From assembly GCF_030253575.1 (NCBI RefSeq), contig NC_080568.1, positions 20,050,501 through 20,114,500 on the forward strand: 64,000 nt of DNA, written 5' to 3'. The notes beneath the pieces are model-generated. The model searched no databases, had not been told where the DNA came from, and was given only the letters and a program-made list of their open reading frames with translations. Shown here piece by piece: positions 9,773 through 20,890 of this stretch; the first letter of the stretch is position 1, and every line of letters starts with the position of its first letter. Source of the DNA: Rhododendron vialii (Eukaryota; Streptophyta; Magnoliopsida; Ericales; Ericaceae). A program made the translations under genes and the position numbers.

Positions 9773-12072
9773 GTAAACTTTAAATTGTTTAGAATTTTGT
9801 CACTCATGTCTTATTGTAGGCAATTAAATGAAGCACCTCTATTTTGTTTGCATTTACTCAATCTAAACGGCAATTATAGGGGCCATGGGATATCAAAGAA
9901 TCTTTTAGATAAGGTATGCCTTACAACAATAACTCAAGAACTAGTTTCTTAGCGAAGGGCATTTCCCTTTGGAATATATCCTCCCATGAGTTCGAAGGGA
10001 AATATATAGATACATTGAAATTGAATCTACCATGAGGAGTCATCGGGGAATAAACACGGAGTTTCCTTTTATATTGGCAAAAGCTATATATACAATTGAC
10101 AAATGTATTGGTAGACACATTTTCTTTCTGATATATCTGGAATAGTGGGGCTAAACAAGCTATATTACTCAATATATGTTCTCTCTTCCGTTTTATTTCT
10201 ACTTCAAATTACAATTCTAAACTTCTAAGATCAAGGAACAGATCAACTTAGAGTAGATTTCTACTGATACAAGTGCGAGATAAGTAGATAATGGTTGGTG
10301 ATCACTGGATGGGCCAATTGTTCCGTTCTTTGGTGTTAAAATTGAAATTGATTGATTGTCAAGTGGGCATCAGAGTGAGTGAGTCACATATTCTGTATTG
10401 ACTTTTAGGGTTCATTTGGTTGGCCAGGTTAAACATGAGATTGGATTACCATTCCGGTGGGTGATAGTTTCTAGATTTGGAATGCAACAATTGACTGAGA
10501 GATTACTTGTCCTTTTTATGAAACCGATCCTACAAACCATGCAATATACAATACCTTGGGAGATGTGTTTTAGATCATTCTGCACTCACATGAATCTGCG
10601 GAACTTTTGCAGAGAAGTGATTGTGATGGCTAGGACAAATGCACCTCTTTATGTTGTATATATCTTGTGGTTTTTTTCTACATGTCCATCTTGATAGATA
10701 GTGACATTTCGAAAATCGGCAGACTTGAGTAAAAGTTCTTGATAGCTTTGTTATGTAAGACTACGAAATATTGGTCAGTTTTAGTGGTCCTATGATGATG
10801 TCATTTTGACTGCGCCTTGTAAATCTATGAAAAGATAGCTAAAGTCAGATACTTTCCATGGTCCGCGAAATTCTTAATGTTGATTCCAATTGTGTTGTAG
10901 GGTCAAGTAACAAACCCAAGCCCTTAAATTACTTGTAAAGTTTTGATTCTGATCCTCCTTAGACCCTGCAGTATCAGGACCTCATTGGCACTTTTCTAAA
11001 TTCCAGGTCTGATACTCCTAGAAAATAGGAAAATTTCAGGTAAGTTATGCTTCTTGTCACAAGACAAAAAGAAAGCAAGAGAAAAAGATATATAGAGATG
11101 GAGAGAAAGATAAGCATAGGATTAGTTAGTTCATTCATGATAACATTTGGCTTTTCTAATGACTTTGTTTTCTTTTTTCTGGGACAAGTCCAAAATGATC
11201 CCACTGATACAACCTTAGTTCGCCTAGTCACACCATAAACCAGACCCCCTACTAGAGTCACTTCGCACCAGCGCAAGTAAAGTCTCTGGCTTTCAACTGC
11301 GGGGATCTAATGACTTTCTTTGCTTATTTCCCTTTCATTCCCTCTAAACTTACATGAGATATCCGATGCAAGAGGGAACCAAGAATCAACACCATCTTCG
11401 ACCAAAAATGCAGAGGTGAAATATTCACTGGCAAGTATCCAGGTTAATTGAAGGCATAAGTTCCTTTATCTGAAATTGGGACATGGGCCTGTTTAACAAT
11501 GATGCAATATGGTATTCTTATTATGCATATCCTTTTCGGTAGGTATATGTCCTTTGTAGGTCGAAGATACATCACTACTTTACTTTAAGTGCTTGTAGGA
11601 GACAAATGGTGCATGCGTGGACCAGAGGCCGGTTTAGGATGCCTTTGAGGGGCTGAACTGGAGAAGGCGCAAGATTAGCAGTTGGTCTCTTTTTAGCCAT
11701 ATCTTTTGAGCGAAACTTAGCCTAAAGATTTTATTTTGTTTGAGTTTTTGATTTTGCATTAGTGAGTTCTCTAAATCTATTTGTTAAATTGTCAATTATC
11801 TTCATTACATACACAATCTCTTCTACCTGATCCGTAGCCAAGTACACAAGTTTGTTTTGGTGTGATTCATTTGATATCAGTTTATGTTTTTGTTCGTCTA
11901 TTGATTTTTTTAATCGATTTTTTGGTTTTTTTGTGGGATTGACATAGCTGAATTGGGAGTGGCTAATAAAGTATAGTTTGGAGAGGATTGTTGAATGATA
12001 TTTATGCTTTGTGGATTTTCATGTTTTGTGGTAAGTTTATAGTTTTCATTTTGGAGTTTTTTTTTCTACCTA
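9773..12072. other. Intergenic stretch, no gene supported
   Basis: No recognisable exon is seen. The longest open frame (10398-10694, +) has no known motif. Its flanking words (GGGTTCATTTGGTTGGCCAGG) suggest a small transposon remnant. The missing 3' exons of the TPX2-like copy were looked for here and not found. Confidence 0.4.
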
Positions 12073-12077
12073 TTTTC

Positions 12078-12639
12078 TGTAGAGACCCATATTTTTGGAA
12101 ATAGTTTAAAGGTTTTATTAATATTAGAATCTTGGATAAATGTGAAATTTATTTGATTTGGGGCTTAAATGATAAGGATTGAAAATGGAGGGAGTGCAAG
12201 TGTGATTAGTGTATGTGTCAGTATATATGTGTGTGTGTGTGGGGGGGGGGGGGGTAGGGGATTAAAATCCCCAATCCCACTCTCTCTCTAACTCCCGACC
12301 TCTCTCCCCTCTCTCACTCCATAACTCAAAAATTTCACCCAAAACTTAAAACCCAAGATAACCATCCTCCAATCCATCATCTACGCGCATATTGGAGCTC
12401 GTACATCGTTGGCTAGTGCTCACTGGAGATGTATTGCTCTCAGAGTTGATTTTGGAAGCTAGGGCTCGATATCTCGTTGGGGTTCAGCTTTGATATTTGA
12501 GGTAGGGATTTCTTACACTCTCTATATGTTTATGAGATGATTTTGTGCCATGAATAGTGCCTGTGGTTATTGTTGTTGTGGTTGTAGTTGTAGTTGAAAT
12601 CTACAGAAAATCTGCTCGAACACCCATTTGTATCGATAC
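12078..12639 (+). repeat. 5' LTR, first part
   Basis: This matches 17314-17930 of the 3' LTR closely. Shared features include a TG-rich tract with a long G run at about 12240, a CT-rich leader and GGTTCAGCTTTGATATTTGAG. It ends at TATCGATAC, where the solo LTR inserted. Confidence 0.85.
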
Positions 12640-14556
12640 TGTAGAGACCCGTATTTTTTTATATAATTAAAATGTTCATTAAATGCTTAATTGGGAAAAT
12701 ATGGATTTTGTGGTGAATATTTGAATTGTGGTTTAAAATGATGCAATTGTTAGTAGAGGGGTGTGTGTGTGATTTGCAAAATATGTGAGTATATATAGTG
12801 GTGTGAGTGGTAGGAGATCATTTTTCTCCCAACTCTATCTCAAACTCTCGGTTCTCTCTCCTCTCCCTAACGGCTCTCTCTCTCTTGCTCACTCTCACAA
12901 AACTCCACCTTATACCTCCAAAACCTTAAAGATCAACCTTCATTCGACCTTCCAATCGCGTTGTTAGGCTTGAAATTCCTTGGGTTAAGCTTGGAGGAGA
13001 GGATCTCGGTTGATTTCAAAAGTTTGGAGCTAGGACTCATTCGAAGCTCTTGGGTTTCGCTCCTTGAATCGAGGTAGGGATTTCTAACTTTCTATGTATG
13101 TTTATGAGTTGATTTGGTGTCCAAAACTTGCTTTGGATCGATGTTTGGAAGCCTTGTGTTTGCCCTTGAAAGTTGTCAATTCGTGCTGAAAAACCCAGGT
13201 GCTACATGTACCAGCGTTTACCCCGGTACATGTAGCAAACCCAGATTTCTTTGATTTCGTTCATTGGGTACATGTAGCGCCCTTAACTACTACATGTACC
13301 AAACTCAAATTGCATCTTCTGTTCGCTGGGTACATGTAGCGCCCTTAATTGCTACATGTACCAAAACCCAGATTTTTCATTCTGTTCGCTGGGTACATGT
13401 AGCACCCTTAACTGCTACATGTACCAAACTGGAAATTTCTAAAAAGTTTTCCCCTTCATGGTTTGGAACCCCGATTGCTTCTAAACCCTTTCGGACACTT
13501 CCAAACCTATCTTAAGCATATTCAATTAAATTCCTATGATTGATTAATGTTATCTTTGGTCCATTGGTCTTCCATTAGTAAGAAACGAATAGGGAATTAC
13601 ATGGTTAAGACTTCATTAAAATGCATCCTATTAATTGTTGGTTACTTGTGAATGTTTATCGCTCGTTAGTGACATTGTTGATATGTTGTAAGATGTCCCT
13701 TGTATGAGTGTGATCGTTTGGAAGTCATAGCTAGCATAGTGAATAAGAGAGTAGTCGTAGGTGTCGAAAGTTGGGGTAGGGAGTCTCGTAACGCAAGGAG
13801 TGGTAATACGGAGACTCAAGTGGGTCACGTAACGCAAGGGGTGGTAATACGGTGATCCAAGTTGTTAGGGTTTACGTAACGCAAAGGGTGGTAATACGAT
13901 AACCTTCGTGATTGTTATACGGTGACGCAAGGGGTGGAAATACTGATGGTGGAAATTGACGATAGAGAGCCGCTTCGAGATTGCTAGAGTTGTTAATGTC
14001 TTGTGAACTAGTTGGCATATTAAGACAAAGGCACATCTTAGAATGATCTTATTGGCACTCTTGTGAGTTCGTTGTTGACCATTGATTGAGCTGAATCTCT
14101 TGACTTCATCCCTTCTACCCATATCATTATATTCATACATAGAATTGGTAGAGATTTTCCTACTGGGCTAGTGTAGCTCAACCTAATCTTTCCTTTCAGG
14201 TTCAAACGCTGGACAATAGCTCGCATGCAATGTGTGCTTGGGAATGAAAGACTTTTTGGAAGCTAACCTCATGTAGTTACTTAAACATCTTTGTAATTGA
14301 CTTTCTTTTGATAAAGATGGGTTTGTAACTATTCATTCAAGAATTTTCCTTTGACGAAACCTTTGAAACTTGTCAACTTGTTCGTACTCGTACTTAAGTT
14401 TATTTAGGGCCGGAGTGCCAAAGTTGTAAATCTTTAAACTTGGGGACTTGTTTGTAAAGTTAAGTGAATGGGAAATCTTTTGGGTATTATTCATGTTATG
14501 CGAAGACTTTTCAATAAATGAGTTATTTATTTATGTATAAAATAGAGGGCGTGACA
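12640..14556 (+). mobile_element. Solo LTR nested inside the 5' LTR (TSD GATAC)
   Basis: This segment starts TGTAGAGACC and ends GGGCGTGACA, giving TG...CA termini. It is flanked by the direct 5-bp repeat GATAC (12635-12639 and 14557-14561). Removing it and one GATAC restores continuity with the 3' LTR. Its start and its overall plan (TATA-like sequence near 12790, CT-rich leader, palindrome cluster about 560 bp in) resemble the host LTR, so it belongs to a related gypsy family. No internal region is present, as expected after LTR-LTR recombination. Confidence 0.88.
13201..13425. repeat. Array of TACATGTA hairpins in the solo LTR
   Basis: The 12-mer GGTACATGTAGC and its reverse complement GCTACATGTACC (one copy with A in place of the initial G) alternate eight times. 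They make four short stem-loops: 13201-13236, 13267-13300, 13329-13362 and 13392-13425. The last three repeat every 62-63 bp with loops near GCCCTTAACT. The pattern lies downstream of the LTR TATA-like sequence and would be in the transcript. Confidence 0.92.
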
Positions 14557-14561
14557 GATAC

Positions 14562-15485
14562 CAGCTTCTCTGGAGCGTTTTTAAGCTATTGTTGCATCGA
14601 TACTGATATTCTTAGTATTTATACAACAGAGCTTAAGGCCAGATTTTGTTATTTTGTTCCAAACTCCATTGTTTTGACCTCAGATCACTTCTAACACTTC
14701 TAAAACACCCTTAAACCATCTCTAAGCTTGGTGGCTTGTCCTTTGGTGGCTCGTTGATCATTCCTTTTCCCGAGACACTCGTAAAACGTTACCTTGGGTA
14801 ACGTTGTAAACGAATGATACATTGTATGGTTGTTTAGGAGGGTCGTAGGTTATGCGAGGCATTGGGGTGAGTGCGAGTGGGTAGATGGGTGTCGTCTAGT
14901 GATCCAAAAGGGTAAGACCGAAATCCATGTTCTCATGATCCGTCTTGTTGTTTTCTTTTAATTCTTTGGGTGCTTATCCCATAAGGTCTAGGTGTCAACG
15001 ATAGCAAGAGATATGCCGTAGGGTGGTGATGGGTTGGTACGTAATGTGTGGTATTATGGTCTACTTAAAGGGAAGGATGTGTATTAATTTATTAGCCAGA
15101 GTCATGCTATGGTTGATAGTTTGGAATGTTTTGAAATGTAATCAATGTGGTGTATTGGTAGATCGTTTAGAATACTTGAAGTTTAATCAATGTTGTGATA
15201 GAACTGTTTGGGATGATTGAGTTGTGATTGATTAAATGGCCTTTGGATTCGATTGAATGATTTGATGTTTGTGAAATGGGAATGTGGAAAGAATGTAATT
15301 GTTAAATGGACACAAAGAGGATTTTCAGGGCTCTTAAAGGATCGTAAATGCCTGGCAGGAGCTAAATGCTCATATTGTATGCTTTCAGGGCTCTTAGATG
15401 AGTAAATGCCTGGCAGGAGCTAAATGCTCATATTGTATTTTTCAGGGCTCTTAAATGAGTAAATGCCTGGCAGGAACTAAATGCT
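14562..15485 (+). repeat. 5' LTR, second part, truncated
   Basis: Similarity to the 3' LTR (about 17950-18860) resumes right after the GATAC duplication and continues through a minisatellite at 15327-15485. It stops at AACTAAATGCT. The remaining part of the LTR present at 18860-19716 is absent. Confidence 0.8.
15327..15485 (+). repeat. LTR minisatellite, about 55-60 bp unit
   Basis: About three copies of a unit containing TTCAGGGCTCTTA, AATGCCTGGCAGGAGC and TAAATGCTCATATTGTAT are present. The 3' LTR has the same array at about 18702-18910 with an extra, more diverged copy. Confidence 0.85.
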
Positions 15486-17313
15486 GTCGAATCCGAGAGA
15501 TGAATAATACTGAGAGTACATAAGTTATGTTTGCAATAACGTGTAAAATTGTAAGTATATTAAGTACTTAGCTTGACTAGAATTACTGAATGTGAGTATT
15601 CGCAACTGATAGGAGAACAAAAAAATGTGAAAAACAGTACGAGATTGAAATGAGAATGATTACTGTTGGACTTTCTAGAGCCATGAATTATGAAATGAAG
15701 AATACTCTGTGAGTCACTGAGTGAGTCTGTTAATGCATATATGTGTTCGGTGTTGTGTAAGTCATTAAATTGTACGGTGGATTATGTGAAATGTGCTACC
15801 ATTTAGTTTAAATATTACTCATTTGACATGTCGTGTAGTCATAGTGTGTGAAACTTGTTCTTTGAATGCGGTACTGAGTAGATGCTGATGTGATATGTGG
15901 GTACTTGTTCCTAGTTAAATAGGTAATCAAAAAAAAAAAGGGGGGAAAGAGAGAAACGTACTAGAGTAGATTGGCTTGAATTCTTTGCTTAGACGTAACA
16001 CTATTCGACGATTGAAATATCTAGTCTCAGCTCCATGCTTTGTTGTATCCTATGACTTGATGATGATTTTGCATGCCTTTCAATTCTTAAACTATGGCTT
16101 TATTGAAATTACTACTGGCTTGGTTGATTCTTTTAAGGATATGCCGGTTAGGCGAGACTAGTTGGGATATTGTAAGCACATGCTGAATATGAATTGAGTT
16201 CTTTGCTTGGGAGTCGGGTGAGTATGTTGCAACATGTGGAGTGGTAAACTTTTGTTTCGAGAGTTGATTTGGTGGTACCTATTTGAAACTCAAATCTTTC
16301 AAAAAAATGAGTGATGCTTTCTGAAAGTTAATTCTTTGTGTAGTTCATTTGAAAATGGAAATAGTATGAACATGAAGTCAGCTACCTTATAGTGGAGTCA
16401 ACCCCATCGCTAGTTCTTTATTATGTTATCTCGATTGCCGTATTTTAAAATCAACATGTGAGGCATATATGAGTGATCATTGGAAATACCTCTCAAAAAC
16501 AAACATTCCTTTGCAAATTTTTATGAAATTTCATCACGGATGGACCAATTTCAAGGACTTTTGAACTGCTCAAACTTGAAGTTCCAATGTGGTAATTCGT
16601 CAAAACTACTTAGTGACATGCAACTTTACACTTTTGTTTTGGAAATTGTAACTGGAAATAAATGACTGTTGTTTAGTTTAGACTTCATCGTGTCGGACAC
16701 TTAGGCATCTTCTTAGTGTTTGTCTTTTTGAGGGAGCTTGTTTTGAGTTAGAATTGAGAACTATTAGAGCTTCACTAGTGTGAGTCTTGGGAACGAGAAT
16801 AAGTTGGAAAGTAAGAAAAGAAGTAGTTGTGTATTGAAGTTGTTTTCCTTATAAGAGTACGTGGAGGATCTTATAAATCTTGAAATAGAGGAGTTAATCT
16901 TAGAACTCGTTGATTATGTATTGCTTAGCAAGGTTATTAAGCTATGATGTTATGGAATCTCGCTATGTGATGGGACACAGTATTTGGAGCCAGAAATGCT
17001 TAATGGAAATTAATACGAGTGGATACGGTTTATGGAACCAGAATTGGTTGGTAACATGAGTACGGTTCATGTGGATATAATAACTTATGAATTGATATGT
17101 GTCTGTTATCATTGCAGCTTGGTGATTGTTTCGATTTGGAGTTGTGCTAGTCAACTGTGATATCATAGGGTTTTCTTGCATTTTGGACACAGAAGTAGGT
17201 GGATACAAAGTGTTGTGTAATGGACACGGACTTATAGAATGAAAATCCTTGATGAAGTGACCTTGTGTGTTGGCTTAAATTTCGGGGACGAAATTCCTTT
17301 AAGGAGGGTAGGA
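15486..17313 (+). mobile_element. Residual interior of the gypsy element
   Basis: This 1.8-kb stretch lies between the truncated 5' LTR and the purine tract of the 3' LTR. I see no polymerase domains or long frames. It is probably the untranslated region between pol and the 3' LTR. Confidence 0.6.
17298..17313 (+). other. Polypurine tract before the 3' LTR
   Basis: The sequence TTTAAGGAGGGTAGGA sits directly next to the LTR start TGTACAGACC. Its position and composition match the primer for plus-strand synthesis in gypsy elements. Confidence 0.7.
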
Positions 17314-19716
17314 TGTACAGACCCGTATTTTTGGAAATAGTTTAAAGGTTTTGTTAATATTAGAATATTGGATAAATGTGAAATTTATTTGATTTGGGGC
17401 TTAAATGATAAGGATTGAAAATGGAGGGGGTGCAAGTGTGATTAGTGTATGTGTCATAGTATATATATGTGTGTGTGTGGGGGGGGGGGGGTTTGTAAGG
17501 GATTAAAATCCCCAATCCCACTCTCTCTTTAACTCTCGACCTCTCTCCCCTCTCTCGACTCCTCTCCCTCTCTCACTCCATAACTCAAAAACTCCACCCA
17601 AAACTTAAAACCCAAGACAACCAACCTCCAATCCATCATCTACGCGCATATTGGAGCTCGTACATCGTTGGCTAGCGCTCGGTGGAGATGTATTGCTCTC
17701 GGAGTCGATTTTGGAAGCTAGGGCTCGATATCTCGTTGGGGTTCAGCTTTGATATTTGAGGTAGGAATTTCTTACACTCTCTATATGTTTATAAGATGAT
17801 TTTGTGCCATGAATCCTGCCTGTGGTTATTGTTGTTGTGCTTGTAGTTGTAGTTGTAGTTGTAGTTGAAATCCTTGAAATCTACAAAAAAATCTGCTCGA
17901 ATACCCATCTGTATCGATACTGATATGCTCAATGTCGATACTAGCTTCTCTGGAGCATTTTAAGCTACTGTTGTATCGATACTGATATTCTTAATATCTA
18001 TACAACAGAGCTTAAGGCCAAATTTTGTTATTTTGTTCCAAACTCCATTGTTTTGATCCCAGATCACTTCTAACACTTCTAAAACACCCTTAAACCATCT
18101 CTAAGCTTGGTGGCTTGTCCTTTCGTGACTCGTTGATCATTCCCATTCCCGAGACACTCGTAAAACGTAACCTTGGGTAACGTTGTAAACGAATGATACA
18201 TTGTATGGTTGTTTAAGAGGGTCGTAGGTTATGTGAGGCATTGTGGTGACTGCGAGTGGGTAAATGGGTGTCGTCTAGTGATCCGAAAGGGTAAGACCGA
18301 AATCCATGTACTCATGATCCATCTTGTTGTTTTCTTTTAATTCTTTGGGTGCTTATCCCATGAGGTCTAGGTGTCAACTATAGCAAGAGATATGCCGTAG
18401 GGTGGTGATGGGTTGGTACGTAACGTGTGGTATTATGGTCTACTTAAAGGGAAGGGTGTGTATTAATTTATTAGCCGGAGTCATGCTATGGTTGATAGTT
18501 TGGAACGTTTTGAAATGTAATCAATGTGGTGTATTGGTAGTTCGTTTAGAATACTTGAAGTTTAATCGATGTTGTGATAGAACTGTTTGGGATGATTGAG
18601 TTGTGATTGATTAAATGGCCTTTGGATTCGATTGAATGATTTGATGTTTGTGAAATGGGAATGTGGAAAGAATATAATTGTTAAATGGACACAAAGAGGA
18701 TTTTCAGGGCTCTTAAAGAAGTAAATGCCTGGCAGGAGCTAAATGCTCATATTGTATGCTTTCAGGGCTCTTAGATGAGTAAATGCCTGGCAGGAGCTAA
18801 ATGCTCATATTGTATTTTTCAGGGCTCTTAAATGAGTAAATGCTTGGCATGAGCTAGATGCTCATATCATTTGTCTTCAGGGCTCGTTATTGAGTACGTG
18901 CCTAGCAGGAGCTTTGGCTCAGACTCTTAATGATACGTTGTTGGTTTATGAAGTTAATGAGAGGATTTTGGTTTTGGTTAATGGATTTTGATGAAAATCC
19001 TCTGGTATTCAAGCTCGAATTACGGAGCTTGACTCGTATTGGTTTGGTTTGGTTTGGTTTTCACAAATCATTTTGCAATCAAAAAGAAAGTTTTAAGGGA
19101 AAGCCATTTGATATTCTGTAATGTGAAATTGTGATAGATTGTGATCTCCACGCATGATGTAAATGAGGTGGTTGAGGGCCTATCGTAGGTTTGTTTGGTT
19201 TGAAGTGAACTTAGTATAGCTTCTAGTTTGACATGTGCCTCGATAGGAATCCCGATAAGATGCTTAGAACATTGAAGTCGATATCCGTTTGTCTATTATG
19301 GTAAATCTTTGTTGCTCATGTTTGTTCATTGAAACTCATTCATCTTTGGTGCATATTTCATCGCATTTTCATATAGCTTGTGTAAAGATTTTTCTACTGG
19401 GCGCGTGTTTGCTCAAACCTACTATCATTTCAGGTGAAATTCAAAGAGTTGACATGGCATACTTGTTGTGCATGCATGATCATAGTATTGAAAGGTATTC
19501 AAGAGGAGTATTTGGAAGAATGACTATCGTAAATTGTAATATTATTTTCTTCGGGTACTAGTATTTGATAATTTGGGGCCTCGAGCCAAGATTGTAACAT
19601 TTGTATTTAAATTGAGAACAAGAAAAGAAATGTTATTTAGGTATTATCTGTATTTCAGCGAGGATTTTATTTATTTAAAATGATTATTATTTATGTTGAA
19701 AATCGAGGATGTGACA
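17314..19716 (+). repeat. 3' LTR of the gypsy element (2.4 kb)
   Basis: It begins TGTACAGACCCG and ends GATGTGACA. A TATATATG-type TATA region lies about 145 bp in. A cluster of TATCGATAC motifs lies about 600-690 bp in, and a minisatellite lies at 18702-18910. Confidence 0.85.
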
Positions 19717-19859
19717 TTTTCTATTGGATGAGATTTGTTCTTTGGAATTTTCACACTTCTTGGTCATCAATGTTTAAGGAATCTTAACACATACAGGTTT
19801 TCATTAATTGTCTGTGTTAGACACAATGTCCATTTGGATGGTTTTTGTAATTCTAATTT

Positions 19860-20890
19860 TTCTTCTATTGGTAATCTAATAAACTCGGGCTGTCTATAAG
19901 AGTGGATGATACATGCCAGTGACACTCAGGACATAAACCGCCCGAATTCATTTATAATCCAACTGACAAAACTTGTCAAGATGACGGAAGATATTAGTTT
20001 ACAGTTTGATTTTCGGAATTGTTTTTTTGGCTTTTGGTTTTTTTTGTTTTTTCTTTTTACACTCGACCAATCCTTTTGGTAGTATTTTATAAGTTAATTT
20101 CTTCTTCTTCTTCATTGTTTAATTAATATTCATTTTCTACGTGGTTGTGAACTCAGAAAAAGAATGGGAAATTCTGGCGGAAGGAATGCCTGCAGTTACC
20201 ATTGTGGTTTACTTTGAGTTGTATGCCATAATTTGAGCAAAATCCTCGGTTGTTTTTGGTTAAAGGTAATGGTTGATGTTATGAACCGCAAATTCATTTG
20301 TATATTGTTTTGATTATATATAGTGTTGATTGGCTTGTAATAGTTTAATATACTTTTACTTGATTTCTTGTTTGTAAGGATTTTCTTGTTTGTAACGCAA
20401 CTTGTCAGTCCCTTATCAGCAAAGGCTTGGTTATTATACTTTAAGGATTATTTGGGATCCATCAACTTATAGTTTGGTCTGCAATTCTTATCCCTAACAT
20501 TTTCGATGAACTTATGGCCTCATAGAGTTTTCTTGTTGTATTATTTTCACATTGAGATTTTTTGAGGATCTAGTTTTGGTATAAGCTTCAACATCTAGGA
20601 ACAATAATTCAAGAAGAAAAAGAATATTCCTGGAAGGTTTTTTTTCCATTGAATGGATGCTAATAATGCTTTGATGTTTTGGTTTGCTTCTTATTATTCT
20701 TGCTCTGCTGCTTGTCTCTTAGAAACTGCATTGATGTTCTCTTCAGTGGTTTCCAAGTTTATCTGTTCCGTATTTGTGAATTGGCGGTATTCAATCTAGG
20801 TTTGTTCTTTTGGGATTCAGCTTTTTTGTGGTAATGATCTGCTTGCCTTTGCTAATACATTAGCCTTTTTTCAGCAACTTCATGTGCAGG
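19860..20890 (+). repeat. Diverged duplicated unit A, copy 1
   Basis: Collinear similarity with 23270-24300 is visible in several anchors, including the GAAAAAGAATGGGAAAT/GAAAAGAATAGGAAAT pair, TTTGAGCAAAATCCTC/TTTGACCAAAATCCTC and CCTTATCAGCAAAGGCT/CCTTATTAGCAAAGGCT. Confidence 0.6.

Larger units (their letters stand above)
12078..19716 (+). mobile_element. Ty3/gypsy-type LTR retrotransposon, internally deleted, with nested LTR
   Basis: Two LTRs that begin TGTA(G/C)AGACCC flank a short interior. The 5-bp duplication TTTTC lies at 12073-12077 and 19717-19721, so this is one original insertion. The 3' LTR is 17314-19716 and ends GTGACA. It is directly preceded by GACGAAATTCCTTTAAGGAG and GGTAGGA, a purine-rich tract like those before the 3' LTR of chromovirus-type gypsy elements. 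The 5' LTR starts at 12078, is split by a solo LTR (12640-14556), resumes at 14562 and loses similarity at about 15485. It therefore lacks roughly the last 0.85 kb. No gag, protease, RT or integrase is seen in 15486-17313, so the primer site and coding region appear deleted. Confidence 0.85.

Noticed and set aside
10398-10694. 98-codon + strand frame as a gene
   Set aside because: No motif, no promoter or splice context, and transposon-like words at its edge.
12240-12254. G-runs (also at 4383-4400 and 17479-17491) as G-quadruplex sites
   Set aside because: They are single homopolymer runs within repeats, not four spaced G-tracts; nothing supports a function.
13201-13425. CRISPR-like regular array
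   Set aside because: The units are alternating palindromic arms within a plant LTR with TG/CA ends and a target duplication, with no cas genes and no prokaryotic context.
20147-20220. Possible missing 3' exon of the TPX2-like copy (ELRKRMGN followed by an ATGCCT motif)
   Set aside because: The frame does not hold, and the same sequence is duplicated in a non-coding unit at about 23450, so the resemblance is likely chance.
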